From positions 29,698,001 to 29,762,000 of the forward strand of contig CM060733.1 of the NCBI GenBank assembly GCA_030704615.1: a stretch of 64,000 nt of DNA. The letters are read 5' to 3'. Position numbers and translations under genes: made by a program. The stretch comes from Takakia lepidozioides. Lineage: Eukaryota > Streptophyta > Takakiopsida > Takakiales > Takakiaceae. The notes beneath the pieces are model-generated. The model was not told the origin of the DNA. It saw nothing but the letters and a program-made list of their open reading frames with translations, and searched no databases. Shown here in pieces: positions 10,588-21,978 of the stretch. Each line of letters starts with the position of its first letter. Within the stretch, counting starts at the first letter, position 1.

Positions 10588-12498
10588 ATTGAGATTCAAT
10601 TCTTAAAGACCTACACAGGAAGCCCAAAGACAACAGCCAGGACAGCCTATGTGACCCAAAGAAATGGACTGAGATCAACACCCAAAGACAAAGTGACTCA
10701 TAAAGGTTAGTGGCCTAACTCTCATCTTCTAAACGGGATCATCTTCTTGAGAGAGCAAAGAGAGATGATCACACACACATTCAACTTAGCCCTAGCTCTT
10801 TGCTGCCGTATACCCATGCACAGTGGTGACAGAGCAGAAAGGGGAAGCAGCTGGAGGAGTGGGATGGGATGATAGCAGAAGGAGGGCCACTATGGAGACG
10901 GAAGGTGTTCTGTTGTTGGAGGGGAAACCAAGAAAGAAGAAAGGAATTTCATAATGCCCACAGAGAAAGAAGGACCCTAGATCGAGCTACAAAAAGATCT
11001 GTCAAAATTAAAGAGAAAAAACTTGCAAGTGGACTGATTCTTAAGGTCATCATGGGTCTTGCAGCTCCTTGTGCAGGAGTGTGCTATTGAAATCACTTCA
11101 CATCTGTTCCGCTCCCCTGGAGAGCGGCTTCTACTGTTGCTGCGGTTGGCCCATGACACACCATTGAGGTGAGCTTTCTCTCTCTCTCTCTCTCCCTGCC
11201 CTTTTTCTCACCAGTCAACCACAGTTGGCACACCTATTGCAATGTAGAGGGCTGACAAGCAGCACTGGACTCAACCGTATGCTCTCTACTATCATCTCAA
11301 GGGCAGCACATAAACAACAGTGAATTCTCTGCAGGCCTATTCTTGTTGACTGTATTAGTGCTATTGGCTTTCACGTTGAGCGTCATATAGTGCAACCAGC
11401 CTAAGACCAGCATCTTTGAAACCTAGGGAAAATTCCTTGAATGAGTTATGTTCAGTCGAAAGAATTCATTGGCGAACTCTTGCCGTGTTTACGTGAAGAC
11501 ACGCATCTCACCTTCACAATCCTCTGGTCCCCACTGTGAATTGTTCAGTGGATCAAAAGTCTTTACTCTTGCTCCTGCCAAGAACTCGCGAGTCAAAAGA
11601 AGTCCCAAAATCGACGTTCATAGTAAGAACTGAAAGCTTAACAAGGCCTGCATGTGCGTGCACATTACGAAGAGGAAAGGCGGGCCAGGACAAATGCAGG
11701 ATCCACGTGTGCAAGAACAAGCAGGCATGAAGAAAGTTCTGGATGCATGTGACTTTCAGTCAACAGATTGAACAAAGACTAGGTACATGAGGGTTACCGC
11801 ATTCGAGTTGATTACTTGCTCTCATCTAAAAGACCGCGCTGGGCCATTGCAAATATCAGCAACATCCGGAAGCTCCAATGCACTGATCTATCCCCAGGAA
11901 GAAAAAGCACCAACACTGTAGGATCTGGTTGGTCTCTCAATTTGAAATTCAACAATCACTACCTCGTAGAGAGAAAGTAGCAGTTCTGATATCTCCTAGG
12001 TTTACTACACCAGACAATGTGCATCTGCCAGAAGTCCAACCTTGGTCTACAGTTTGGTACACAATTCTGCCCCCTTGGACTTGGAATGATTGCATTGGTT
12101 GCGTCGTGAATGCATTGACAAGCACAGATGTGAGAACATGGAGAGGAGGATAGGAAACCCATTGTTTATATGTTGGGGTTCTTAGAAAACATGAGCTTTG
12201 AAGCTTTGTTGAAATTCGAAATCTCAGGTCAGTCACAACTTGTCTGCATGTTCTTACCTGTATATCAATGTCTGAAGAGGGTTTCCATGCTCAAGGTGAT
12301 GCTCAAAGCTACACAGCTAAGGCTTTTTACCCAGGGTGTTGTCCTTGATAAATGTTCACCATCAGTCCTAGACCCAGAGTAGTAGTGAGGTAGTGCTTCC
12401 CGGCACTCGCAGAGAAATTCGTATATGTGGGTTGTGACGATGATTGCTTGCATGACTCAAAAGGCTATTAGCCGACAACACGAAGGTTTTAGCAAGGT
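10588..12498. other. Intergenic stretch between the PPR gene and the Mutator-like element
   Basis: No supported gene is seen. There is a CT microsatellite near 11173-11194. Short open frames here lack homology or splice support that I can see. Confidence 0.4.
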
Positions 12499-12507
12499 GT
12501 CCAAAAA
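12499..12507. repeat. Left 9-bp target-site duplication of the Mutator-like element
   Basis: GTCCAAAAA directly abuts the left inverted repeat. GTCCAAAAG abuts the right one at 38717-38725. Eight of nine bases match, and a 9-bp duplication is the Mutator-superfamily hallmark. Confidence 0.8.
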
Positions 12508-12865
12508 GCCTCTCATTTTAAGATAATAGCGTCTTTATGGGCACGTGCGAGGTGGCCGGTGGGCCTCGTGCACGGACGCCCAGCTCCCCCTACCCCCCCT
12601 CGTTGCGCACGTTGCTACAGTCGTGGGCGCGGCTGTAGCAACTGCGGCCCACCAGCAGCGCCCGCGGCCAGTCTGCCTGCAAGTCCCCTGCCCATGAGTC
12701 CGCTGCCCTCTAGTTTGCCAGTCCGTTGCTGGCGAGTCGTTGCCCAGCAGTATGCCAGTCCGCTGGCCCGCTGCTGGCCAGTCCCCTGCCATCCAGTCCG
12801 CTAACGGCGCAAGATCTTCACCGTCCGTTCCCATAACCCATCCGAGCCCTCCATTTTTAGGGCTG
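12508..12865. repeat. Left terminal inverted repeat of the MULE
   Basis: It matches the reverse complement of 37776-38162 plus 38699-38716. The match begins at GCCTCTCATTTTAAGATAA and ends in the shared block CCCTCCATTTTTAGGGCTG. The GC-rich middle contains many CAGTCCGCTGG-like units. Because it lacks the miniature element present in the right repeat, it shows the empty site of that insertion. Confidence 0.85.
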
Positions 12866-13012
12866 CAATTCAAACCTTTATCCCTGCCGCCTGCCACTTG
12901 CCAGCAACCGCGAACGTGTGTACTGTTATCCTGGTAGGTTGTCGATTGTGTCCTGGGTACTGCGACACGTTTCTTGCAAGTTTTGAAGCGTGTCATTTGT
13001 ACTGTACAGGGC

Positions 13013-16000
13013 ATGGACGTGGAAGCAAAACCCGATGATATACTGATCACAAAAAGCCGGCTTATACGGCCTCTTCGACAATGTTTGCAGGAAAGATCTC
13101 CATTGGAAGAGTGAGATGCAATATGGGTTTATGGGTGTGCGAGTGAATGTTCAAAAGGCTTGCATACCTTGGGATAGAATTGGTGACTTTGTCCTAGGAG
13201 AGGAGAGTTTGGAGGACTACCCCACTCAGTTTTGGGTGAATGTCCATTCTAAAGTGGAACCCGGCCCACGGCAGAAAAACAAAGAAAAATGGTTTGAAGG
13301 ATAAATTAGCATAGAGAAATGCAGTTTTTACAAGCAAATGTGCCCAGAGCCAATACATTTCTGTCCAGTATTACGTGTGCACCATCCTCAGTCTTTTTGA
13401 CGTTTCATTGCATGTCTGTTGCCATTTTTTGTTTCACGAGTGCTCTGATTTTATGCTTTCACAAGTCGATGGATATCGATTTTTGATTTTTATGTCCAGG
13501 TATCAATGCTGTTACGGTCCGGATGACAAGCGCACCAACAAGACAATAGTGGAGGATCCAAAACTGAAGCGTGGAGGACCTCTTGTGGGTGCTGGAACAT
13601 CTTGCCCTCATAAAGGCCCAAGGAGAAAGAAGTCGGAGTATGGAGAGTATTATAAGCGTGGTTGCCAATGTTGTTTCAAGGTCCAGCAATGCTACCTCGC
13701 CCCTGACATCTGTGTCCTCACGTATTACAACAACATGGAGCATAGAAATGCGCAAGGGAAACCCTCGCATGGGAAATCCGCTGAGTTCAAGAACACCCGC
13801 CACGCCTATGCACCAAACATTAGCGAGGAATTGAAAGCCTGGGTCGTCGAGTGTTTGTGTCAAGGCCTGTCGGTCGCCTAAATCATGATGAAACATAAAG
13901 AGCACGTGATGAACAACACCGACTTGGGCGATGCATGGACCTATGATGATTTCTTGTTGGAGCAAGATGTTCGCAACCTTGCCGAGAAACGTGTGTAACA
14001 AACCTTCAAAAAGCACGCCGATGATGCGGAGAGTGTGCGCATGTGGAGAGACCAAAATCTTGCGTCCGTTTTTTTCTATCAAGAAGAGAAATTAGAGCCA
14101 ACATTCGAGCATTTTGATGGAGATTTGACATTCACTATTGGCATACAGACTCCGTGGCAGAAACGACGAATGCTGGAACTAGGACATGCCCGTATCGTTG
14201 CATACAATGCAACTTTTGGGACAAATCATGACAATGTACTATTTGAACGATTCCATGGACTTGTGGGAGCATGATAACATAGTACCATGCAGTATTCACA
14301 TAAGATTTGGTGTGCTGACCCTTTCTGTATGTTTTCATATGTACGTTGCGGAAGACCGAGGGGCAGACCCACTGTGAACCGCTACAGACCTCATCACTCT
14401 TATGAAGTCTTCTCGTGCACAACTGAGCGGAATTTGCATGCTCTGACCATCTGACATTGTGCATTCGAACAATTCCCATTGTACACGTTGATGGTCTTCG
14501 ACGAGTGGTTGAACGGTATACCAGCTGCCTATATTCTATCCGCGAGAAATCGGACAACAGACTTGGTGCCGTGGATGAGAACCTTGCGCGATTCACTCCT
14601 CGTAGATATGCCGAGCTAGCGATCCAATGCCTTCATTGTGGACGATGCCGACGCAGAAATCAACGCTATTCGGTAAGTCTGTTGGTCCACAGCACCTGTC
14701 CATTGTCGAGGTCCGCTGCAGCAATCCATTGCTACAGTCCACTGGCAGACTCCTGTGGCGAACCCCGATGGCAGTCCGCTGGGCAAATCCACTGGCCAAG
14801 TCGTCCAGTGGGTCAGTCCACTGCGCCAGACAATTCATACAAGTCTGCTGGTAGTCCGCTCGTCAGTCCGCTGGCAAGTCCACTCAGCAGTCCCTGACAA
14901 GTCCGCTCGGCCGTCCGCTGCCAAGTCCACTCGGCAGTCCCTGGTAAGTCCGCTCGGCAGTCCGCTGCCCCAGTCCTAGCTACGGGGAAGTCCAACGGGG
15001 AAGTCCAATGGGCAGTCCAATGGGGTTATTCCAACACAACAAGGTTATAACATTGTACTGTTCACTGGGCGAGTCCAGTGGATCTGCCCGCTGATACAAA
15101 TCGCTGTTACAGTCCACTCCGGCAGTTCACCATTGCAGTCCGATCCCAAGACTCTAATGTGTACCATGTGTGTTGTGCAGAATTGTTTTTGAATGAGTAC
15201 TCATTTTCCTTTGCCTTTGACATGTCCGCAAGGCATGGGTGAAGCAATCATGCAAGAAAACGAAGGATCCGGTGACCGCTGTAAACTTGTTGAAGGATAT
15301 GGGAGACCTCATGTACTGTAGAGGACCACGCAACAAGAAAAGAACGCTTTGGTGGGTTGCAAGGAGAATCCGTCGTATGATGTCAAAATACCCGAAATGA
15401 CGTGAATTTCTTGACTATATCGAGCAGTATTGGAAGCCCAAAATAGGAATGTGATGTACAGCAGCCCGCCATGTCCTTCATGCTAGCCAAGACACAAATG
15501 CCAGCATTGAGGCATACCATGGAAATCTGAAGGCAAGACTTGCAATGGGGAAAGACAAGACGAGTGGTCGTAGAGTGGACTGGCTTATATGGGAACTCAC
15601 TGGCCGTGTGTTAACACACTACTGGTATGCAATCCATTTGAAGACCCACGGGTTCATAAAGAAATGACAAACATGAAAAGTACATATCCAATTCTATACT
15701 TGCAGCACAAGTCATTCATGCTGAGAATGTTACTCTTCCCTCGAGACCTAGTGAACTGAACCAGCTTATATTCTCAGCAGCAACCACCCCGGCACAACAT
15801 ACATTGTTTACAATCTTGATTGCGATTGGGCTTGTTGCACGTGTCCATGGGCAATGAAGGGAAACTTATGCAAGCATCAGGTCCGTGTCCTGAAGATGCT
15901 TCACCCTGACCTGCAGGATGGCCTCCTTGTGCGCACTTGTGGCACGACGCTGGGAACCATTCATGGAGGATTACCTAACTTGCTCTTGGGCAATGGTGCC

Positions 16001-16438
16001 GGCATCAACGACGAATCCAATTAGTTCATGGAAAGACCTCCTCCAGACGACTTCCCCTATGACGAGGTACCGCTGGAGGTCCCAGCCTCTATGGAACAAG
16101 AATTCGCGGACATACTTCGCATTGTAGGCGATGACAAATACCTGGAGGCACATACCCTATCTGCTCTTTGTATCTGCAGAAGGCAGCTCGTTGATATTAT
16201 GGCGAAAAGTGCGGCTGGAATGTTTCACCCTGCGGCAGCAAAGGCTTTCTGTCATCTGAACGACAATAACAACATGTCTCTGAAAAGGAGACGAGATTTC
16301 GTGGAGGCTTGGAAAACCCGGCCTAGGGTTTTACAGAGAATCACCAAGAGGGTGTCTGCACCTGCAACTGCAGCACATATATACTCGACAATTCGCAAGG
16401 TTTCAAGTCGTGTAGGTGTCACCGAGAAGACAATGTAA
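13013..16438 (+). pseudogene. MULE transposase (mudrA-like, SWIM zinc finger), decayed
   Basis: The gene probably starts at ATG 13013 (MDVEAKPDDILITK), with a frame slip at an A run near 13050. The exon from 13501 holds a Cys-rich domain (CPHKGPRRKK, GCQCCF) and runs to the first DDE block at 14190-14225. That block reads AYNATFGTN, so the usual catalytic Asp is Asn (codon 14206-14208). The next exon, around 14465-14671, has PLYTLMVFDEWLNGIP and the second Asp in FIVDDADAEINAIR, followed by a GTAAGT donor. The exon from about 15180 has TNASIEAYHGNLK with the conserved Glu. A SWIM finger (CTCPWAMKGNLCKH) lies at about 15836-15880. A basic tail ends at 16438. In-frame stops occur at several places, including one at an expected Trp and two in Gln-compatible contexts. 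Introns contain CAGTCCGCTGG-type repeats. Confidence 0.8.
14680..15145. repeat. Degenerate CAGTCCGCTGG repeats within a transposase intron
   Basis: The stretch is dense in units such as CAGTCCGCTGG, CAGTCCACTGG and AAGTCCGCTCGG, spaced irregularly by 10-25 bp. The same motif fills the terminal repeats and spacers of the element, so it seems to belong to the MULE. No coding exon is visible inside it. Confidence 0.6.
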
Positions 16439-16549
16439 TTCTACAATTCATCTAGTAGCATTGTCCCTTTCTGAAATACAAGTCCGTCAGTCTGGTGGCA
16501 TGCGCACACAACACTGAGTCCACTTTCATGTGCACATTAACAACACTCA

Positions 16550-16870
16550 TCTACAGTCTCCACAATCCCAGCAGACTCCGGCACAAACTCCTATCAGACT
16601 CCTGCAGGGTCCCCCAACGGACTCCTGCACAGTCTCCCAACTGTCTCCCACACAGTCTCCTAACGGACTCCTGCACAGTCGGGGAACAGACTCCTGCACA
16701 GTCTCCCAACAGACTCCCGCAGTCTCCCAACACACTCATGTCAGCAGACTGCGCACGCCAGTAAGCCAGTCTGCTGCCCAGTTCACTGTCCCTCCACACT
16801 CCGAACGTCTGCTCACCACACTCCCACCTCATTCCTGCAACTCTCCCAACAGACTGCTGGACAGACTAAG
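16550..16870. repeat. Tandem AGACTCCTGCACAGTCTCCCA-type repeat
   Basis: Imperfect units of about 20-25 bp containing GACTCCTGCACAGTCTCCCAA recur just downstream of the transposase stop. They form part of the non-coding spacer between the convergent MULE genes. Confidence 0.6.
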
Positions 16871-17245
16871 TCTCAAGCAGACTTATCCACAACAGCAGAC
16901 TCAAAATGGACAGGCTCGTAGTGGACTACCTCCCTTACGACTCATGCCGCGACAGCGTCCCAGCGGACTCATGGACTGAACAGACTAGGTACCAGACCCA
17001 CCAGTCCCATCCTCGGCAGCATACTGCTCGCACATTCAAGCTCAGCAAACTCGGGTACACAGTGCATGAAAAAATTTAGACCATTGTGTCCATTGAGTTC
17101 AATGACAATATTACAAAAACATGTCAGCACCCATAGTACACAAAAGTGTTCATCAATCACCACTGGAATAAAAAACGAAAAGACTCGCATTCTTTATTAT
17201 GGTACACAGACTTCACAAGACAAGTACATCATACTCATGAGGTAA

Positions 17246-18209
17246 TGTTAGAGGGCTGCTTGGGACTTAGACGCTTTTACGGGTTCTGTGGGGTACCCTT
17301 AATTTTTGCGCAGACTTATGAATGGTAGACTGAGACCAACAAGAGCCTTAGGGGTGGCAGGCGCAAGCTTTAAGGGGGGTAGACAACTTGTCATAGTCTA
17401 TCACAGCCAGACACAACCCGACACAGCTTCGCACATCCAGTCACAGCCCGATACAGCTTTACACAGCCCGTCACAGTCTATCACAGCCAGACACAGTCTG
17501 ACACAGCCCGACACAGCTTCGCACAGCCAGTCACAGTCCGACATAGCTTTACACAGCCAGTCACAGCTCGGCACAGCTTGACACAGCCTGTCATAGTGTA
17601 CATGGGGAACAGTTATCATTGACAAGGAACGACTGTGTGGGAACGACATCTGCAGAGGGAACGTGTTGCTTCAGGGGTGACAGTTAGAACAGCTTGCGGG
17701 TAGATTAGACAGGGCGGCAACATGAAGAGATCATTTCTTGAGGAGGGCGACTTGTTCAGGAGAGGAGGAGACGTAACGGAGAGCGGAAACAGTGAAGAGG
17801 AGATGATGACTTGATTGAGGCTTAATTCATGCAAGCTGTAAAATTATACAATAGGGTAGATTAGGGACACCATGGCATAGGCATGATACATGATTAATCT
17901 TAATCCGATACTAAATCGATACAAACTCATACTGTGTAGAGAGACATGAGAGAAGCTATGGAATGAATGCATGATTAATTGGAACTTAGTAGATTACTGA
18001 AGCAATCTGATGCTTCAGTATACATGGTAAGGTAAATTGATAACATGAAGGCAAGAAGGAATACAAATAGGAAGCACAACCATGATTCACTAGCTGTAGG
18101 TCATGACTGATTGTTCTGAGCGGGCTGAGTGCTTAGAGATATCCAACTCTTCTATCTTGGAGTTTCCACCTCGGAAGCGAAGGGATGGGTGAATAAAAGC
18201 TGTTCGACA
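17246..18209 (+). repeat. 5' LTR of the gypsy element
   Basis: The 964-bp repeat starts TGTTAGAGGGCTGC and ends TTCGACA. It is very similar to the 3' LTR outside the decamer array, with roughly twenty differences by eye, mostly transitions. The whole length difference of 88 bp is explained by the array: 21 units here and 30 in the other LTR. Confidence 0.9.
17392..17601. repeat. 10-bp tandem array (CACAGnnnnn), 21 units, in the 5' LTR
   Basis: The array is exact in register: each unit is CACAG or a one-base variant followed by five variable bases. Examples are CACAGCCAGA, CACAGTCTGA, CACAGCCCGA and CACAGCTTCG. Units recur in a fixed order, which shows a higher-order repeat of several decamers. 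The period is close to one helical turn. Confidence 0.9.
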
Positions 18210-18211
18210 TT

Positions 18212-18229
18212 TGGCGATCATACTGGGGA
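18212..18229 (+). promoter_or_regulatory. Primer binding site, tRNA-Asp-like
   Basis: TGGCGATCATACTGGGGA starts two bases after the 5' LTR. Its ends match the common plant gypsy site complementary to the 3' end of tRNA-Asp (TGGCG...GGGGA), while the middle has diverged. The assignment rests on position and partial match. Confidence 0.55.
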
Positions 18230-18302
18230 ACTGGGTCATGAACAACCAGATGTGACAGACATCTGGTGGGATCATGGTGGTTGGAGAATTAAAGAATTTG
18301 AT

Positions 18303-20780
18303 ATGAATCAAATTCCCTGTGGAACTGAGAAGGAAAGATTGTCCAAACAATTCTTTCAGAGGTTCTTGGAATTGCCAGACGGTTGTAAAGAAAACATTCT
18401 TAAGAGAGTGCATGATGCTGACCCTGAGTGGGGTCTGGAGAAAGGAGTGATAAAGATTTATCAGGTGGCCTATAGAGGAAGAGCACGTTGGTTACCAACA
18501 CTGGTTTATGTGATAGCATTGCTATCCATTAAGCGAGTAGAGTTTGAAGGCTGGGAGGAAAGGAAGGTGAATGTTTATACTCATATGCATGAGGAGCTTA
18601 TACTGGTAAAGAATTGGATTCCAAAGGATATTCTGTGGATCAAACTCACACCAAGAACAGACTTGTTTGCCATATGGTTATATGGTAACGGAGACTTCTA
18701 GTATAGCCAAGGGTGCATTGAAGCTTGAAAGAAACCCAGGCATATACGAGAGATACTACAGAAGAGAGTTTTGGTATTTGCCACATTAAAGAAATGAAAG
18801 ACATGGGACATGAGTGATGAAAGAGAAGCTAGACTCCAGAGATATTCAGCAAAAAGAGAAAGTTATCTGAAAGCTAATTATCCATATCTTTGGGAGAGAG
18901 GAATAGACATAGGGGAATCATCTGGACCTCTCACACCATTAAGATCAGAGAGTACATCACCCATACCGGAAGAACTAGAGTTGGATGCCACTCCTTCTTT
19001 TTCTTTGCAAGAAAGATTAAGGGAATTGGTACAGGAAGAAGATCAACCACGAGGTGAAAGATCTGAGGTACATCCCTGGATAAATGATTTGACATAAATC
19101 TTTGATAAGAGTTGGCATGGAACACCAAAAGCATGAACTCCAGTTTCTGAAACAGAAGATGAAGAAGGAGGAGAGGATGTGGAAGAGCCAACGGAGAGTT
19201 CAAACTCTCCAACACCATTGCAATTGAGTTACATGAGTGAAGAAGAAGAAACCCAAGGGCAGAACTTGGAAGATGAAAACAGGGAGAAGAAATTGGAAGA
19301 TGAAGAGTATGAAGAAGTAGACCCAACAGCTGAGGTTGAGACTACAACCAGGACATCCCAACCCGTTGGACTTGGATCAAGTGGAGCACTTGGATCACAG
19401 GCCAACGAAGGTGTCGGCTCAGGGGGATCAGGCGGGCAGCCTGGATCTGGCTCTGGGGGGCCAAGGAGTGTGGGAAGTAGTGCAACTGGAGCTGGGAATA
19501 CTGTGAATACAGTGGGGCCAGTAGCAGGGAGTGCTCAGGGGCCAGCACTTGGTGGAAGTTCCACCACATTTACCACAAGTCCTCAAGGACCAACACCAAC
19601 AAGGGGGCCATCACCTGTCAGTGGGCAGGGGGTAGGGCCACAGATGGCGTTACAACCAACACGGACAAAACCACCTTTTCCAATATATTCAGGAAAAGGG
19701 GATCCTGATGTACACATTAGTCAATTTGAGCACATGTGTATTGTGAACAATGAGAATGGCGATGATGCCAAGATGAGACTGTTTCCTTGTTCACTTATAA
19801 AGAAAGCAAGTGAATGGTATGCAAGATTCCCTGATAATCATTTCCTAACCTGGAATGGCTTGAATACAACATTCCGAAATAGGTTCAGGACAAGTAAAAC
19901 TGAGGATGAAGTGTATGGAAGTTTACAATAGTTAAAGCAAAAGAAGCATGAAACTGTTGAGGAGTATATGGAAAAGATGGAATTGATGATGAAAAAGTTG
20001 ATTGCTGTACCAGCACCAGGTTTACAGAAGACTTGGTTTGTGAGTGGACTAAGACCAGAGTTGCAAAAGAAAGTAGATATATTACCCCATAATACAGTGG
20101 AGGAGGCATTTGAAACAGCGAATAGAATTGAGCAATTGGGAATGCTCAAGAGAGAAAAAAAAGATGATGAGGACTCTGAGGATGAGTCAGATGAGGAAAA
20201 GAGCAAGAGCTTAAGAGGAAGAGTAAGAGGAAGGAAAAGTTGAAGAGGGATAACTATGAGAAAAGATTAGAAGAAATCTTGAAGAAGTATGCCACAGAGG
20301 CTGCAACACATTGGAGGAAGGGTGTTTGGTGTACAAAATGCCAGAATGAAGGCCATACCACCACTGAATGCCACATGAAGGAGAAACACTGTACTATCTG
20401 TAAAATGGATAACCATTCTACTGAGAATTGTTATTACAACAGAAGGACAGCTGCAAGAGAACCTAGGCAAGTAAGGGTGCATCAAGTGCAACCCCAGCCA
20501 AGAAGAAACAGTGATCAGGACCACTATGGTAGGCCTAGTGGTTATAACAATGGCATGGAAGGGAGAGGTAATCCAAGAAGGAATTACTAAGGAAATTCCA
20601 GAGGCAACTATCAGGGTAATCCAAGGGGGAATTACCAGCCAGGGAATCAGGATTACAGAAACAATCCCAAAACAGACCAAGGGCGAGGACCTAATGGGGA
20701 AGAACTGTGTTACTATTGTAATCAGGCAGGACATCGCAAGGCAGCCTGTCCATTCTGGATCAGACACCAGAATGAGATGA
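18303..20780 (+). pseudogene. gypsy gag (capsid plus three CCHC zinc knuckles), with stops
   Basis: A single frame runs from ATG 18303 to 20243, interrupted by stops at 18699, 18726, 18795, 19095, 19134 and 19929. The frame then shifts to one that continues through 20240-20780 with one more stop at 20588. The Gag capsid region lies at about 19660-20130 (FPIYSGKGDP, ASEWYARFP). The nucleocapsid region has knuckles CTKCQNEGHTTTEC, CTICKMDNHSTENC and CYYCNQAGHRKAAC, which follow CX2CX4HX4C. A Gly/Ser-rich linker lies at 19370-19560. Several stops sit where Gln or Arg would be expected, for example between two RGNYQ-like repeats at 20588. Confidence 0.85.
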
Positions 20781-21850
20781 GAGCTCATGTGAATGAGGGG
20801 CCAGTGGTGGCAGCTCACATGGTTAGGCCATGTGTTGTACCAGAAGTAAGTACAATGATAGTAACCAGAAGCAAAGCTAAATTAATACCTCCAGTAGATG
20901 AGGAAAGTGATGATAATGAAGATGGCAGTGATGTGCCTGAAGATGATGAGGCTTGGAGAGATGAGAAGGAACTGCACAAGGAAGTGGCAGATACCATAAG
21001 GGAAATGCAGAAGAGTACTGATATTCCTATGGCAGATTCCTCTGATTCTGAAAGAGAAGAGGAAGTGAGTGAGGATGAAGGGAAGAAAGAAGCTGCAGAA
21101 ATGCAGAGTAATGAAGGGACTTTGGCTGAAGTAATATGCCAGTCCAAAGCGGAGATTACCATTGGACAGCTATTGGCTGTGGCACCTTATTGTAGGCACA
21201 GGCTGTATCAAGCAATCAATCAGATTGCCCATGTGACAAGGAACACAGACCTGAACAGCAAGGTGACCAGTTATAATGTGAAGTCGGAAGGGCGAGAAAC
21301 AGTCATGGACTTTGATGATTCTATGCCAGTAATCCAATTGAGAATTGGAAGCACAGAACTAACTGATGTACTGATAGATGGAGGCTCTGGAGTGAATATC
21401 ATGACAGACCAATTAAAGCAAAAGCTTGGTCTAAGTAACATGAAACCAGCCCCATTTACAGTAACAATGGCAGATCAAAGAAGTGTTCAGCCATTGGGAT
21501 TGATAAGAGGAGTTAAGATACAGATTCAAAAGATGATCTTTAAGATCACAGTAACTGTGTTGAAAATGGATGAAGTTATGGAAGCTTACTCCTTATTGCT
21601 GGGTCGACCGTGGCTGAAACAGGCCAGGGTATTCCATGACTGGAATTCCCAGTTACTAACTGTGCATGATGGGATACACAAGATACAAATCACCACTAAG
21701 AAAAATCTAGTAGACTACCTGCTACGAGAAGACCTCGAGGGGTCAGGGAGTATGACTGGAGGGGAGGACTTGATGAGGAGCAGGAAGCTACCCTGTTTGC
21801 TGCACACCCAGAGTGGGAGCAGGTTACAGAGATGCAACTGGAAGGCCTAA
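20781..21850 (+). pseudogene. gypsy aspartic protease region
   Basis: It continues in the same frame as the zinc knuckles. After an acidic linker, the retroviral-type aspartic protease core is seen at about 21300-21690: VLIDGGSGVNIM with the catalytic DGGS, and later LLLGRPWL, the flap-side block typical of plant gypsy proteases. The frame is left around 21830, and the junction to the RT frame is disrupted by a shift and a stop at 21970-21972. Confidence 0.8.
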
Positions 21851-21978
21851 GTTGTTTAAAAGGTATCTGCTGTGGTGTAGTGACAGCAACACCAATTGAG
21901 GGTGAAACAAACAGTTACCCACCACATTTCTATGAAGAAAGAGAGGGAGAAATGGAAATCCTAGAGGAATAAGCCATT

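Noticed and set aside
12535-13050. 171-codon minus-strand open frame in the left MULE repeat
   Set aside because: It lies in the GC-rich inverted repeat with CAGTCCGCTGG units; composition is driven by the repeat and no domain is visible.
13459-14082. 207-codon minus-strand open frame
   Set aside because: It is antisense to the MULE transposase exon, whose plus-strand protein has clear family blocks.
17392-17601. CRISPR-like array
   Set aside because: The period is 10 bp with no spacers of CRISPR size, and it lies in plant LTRs.
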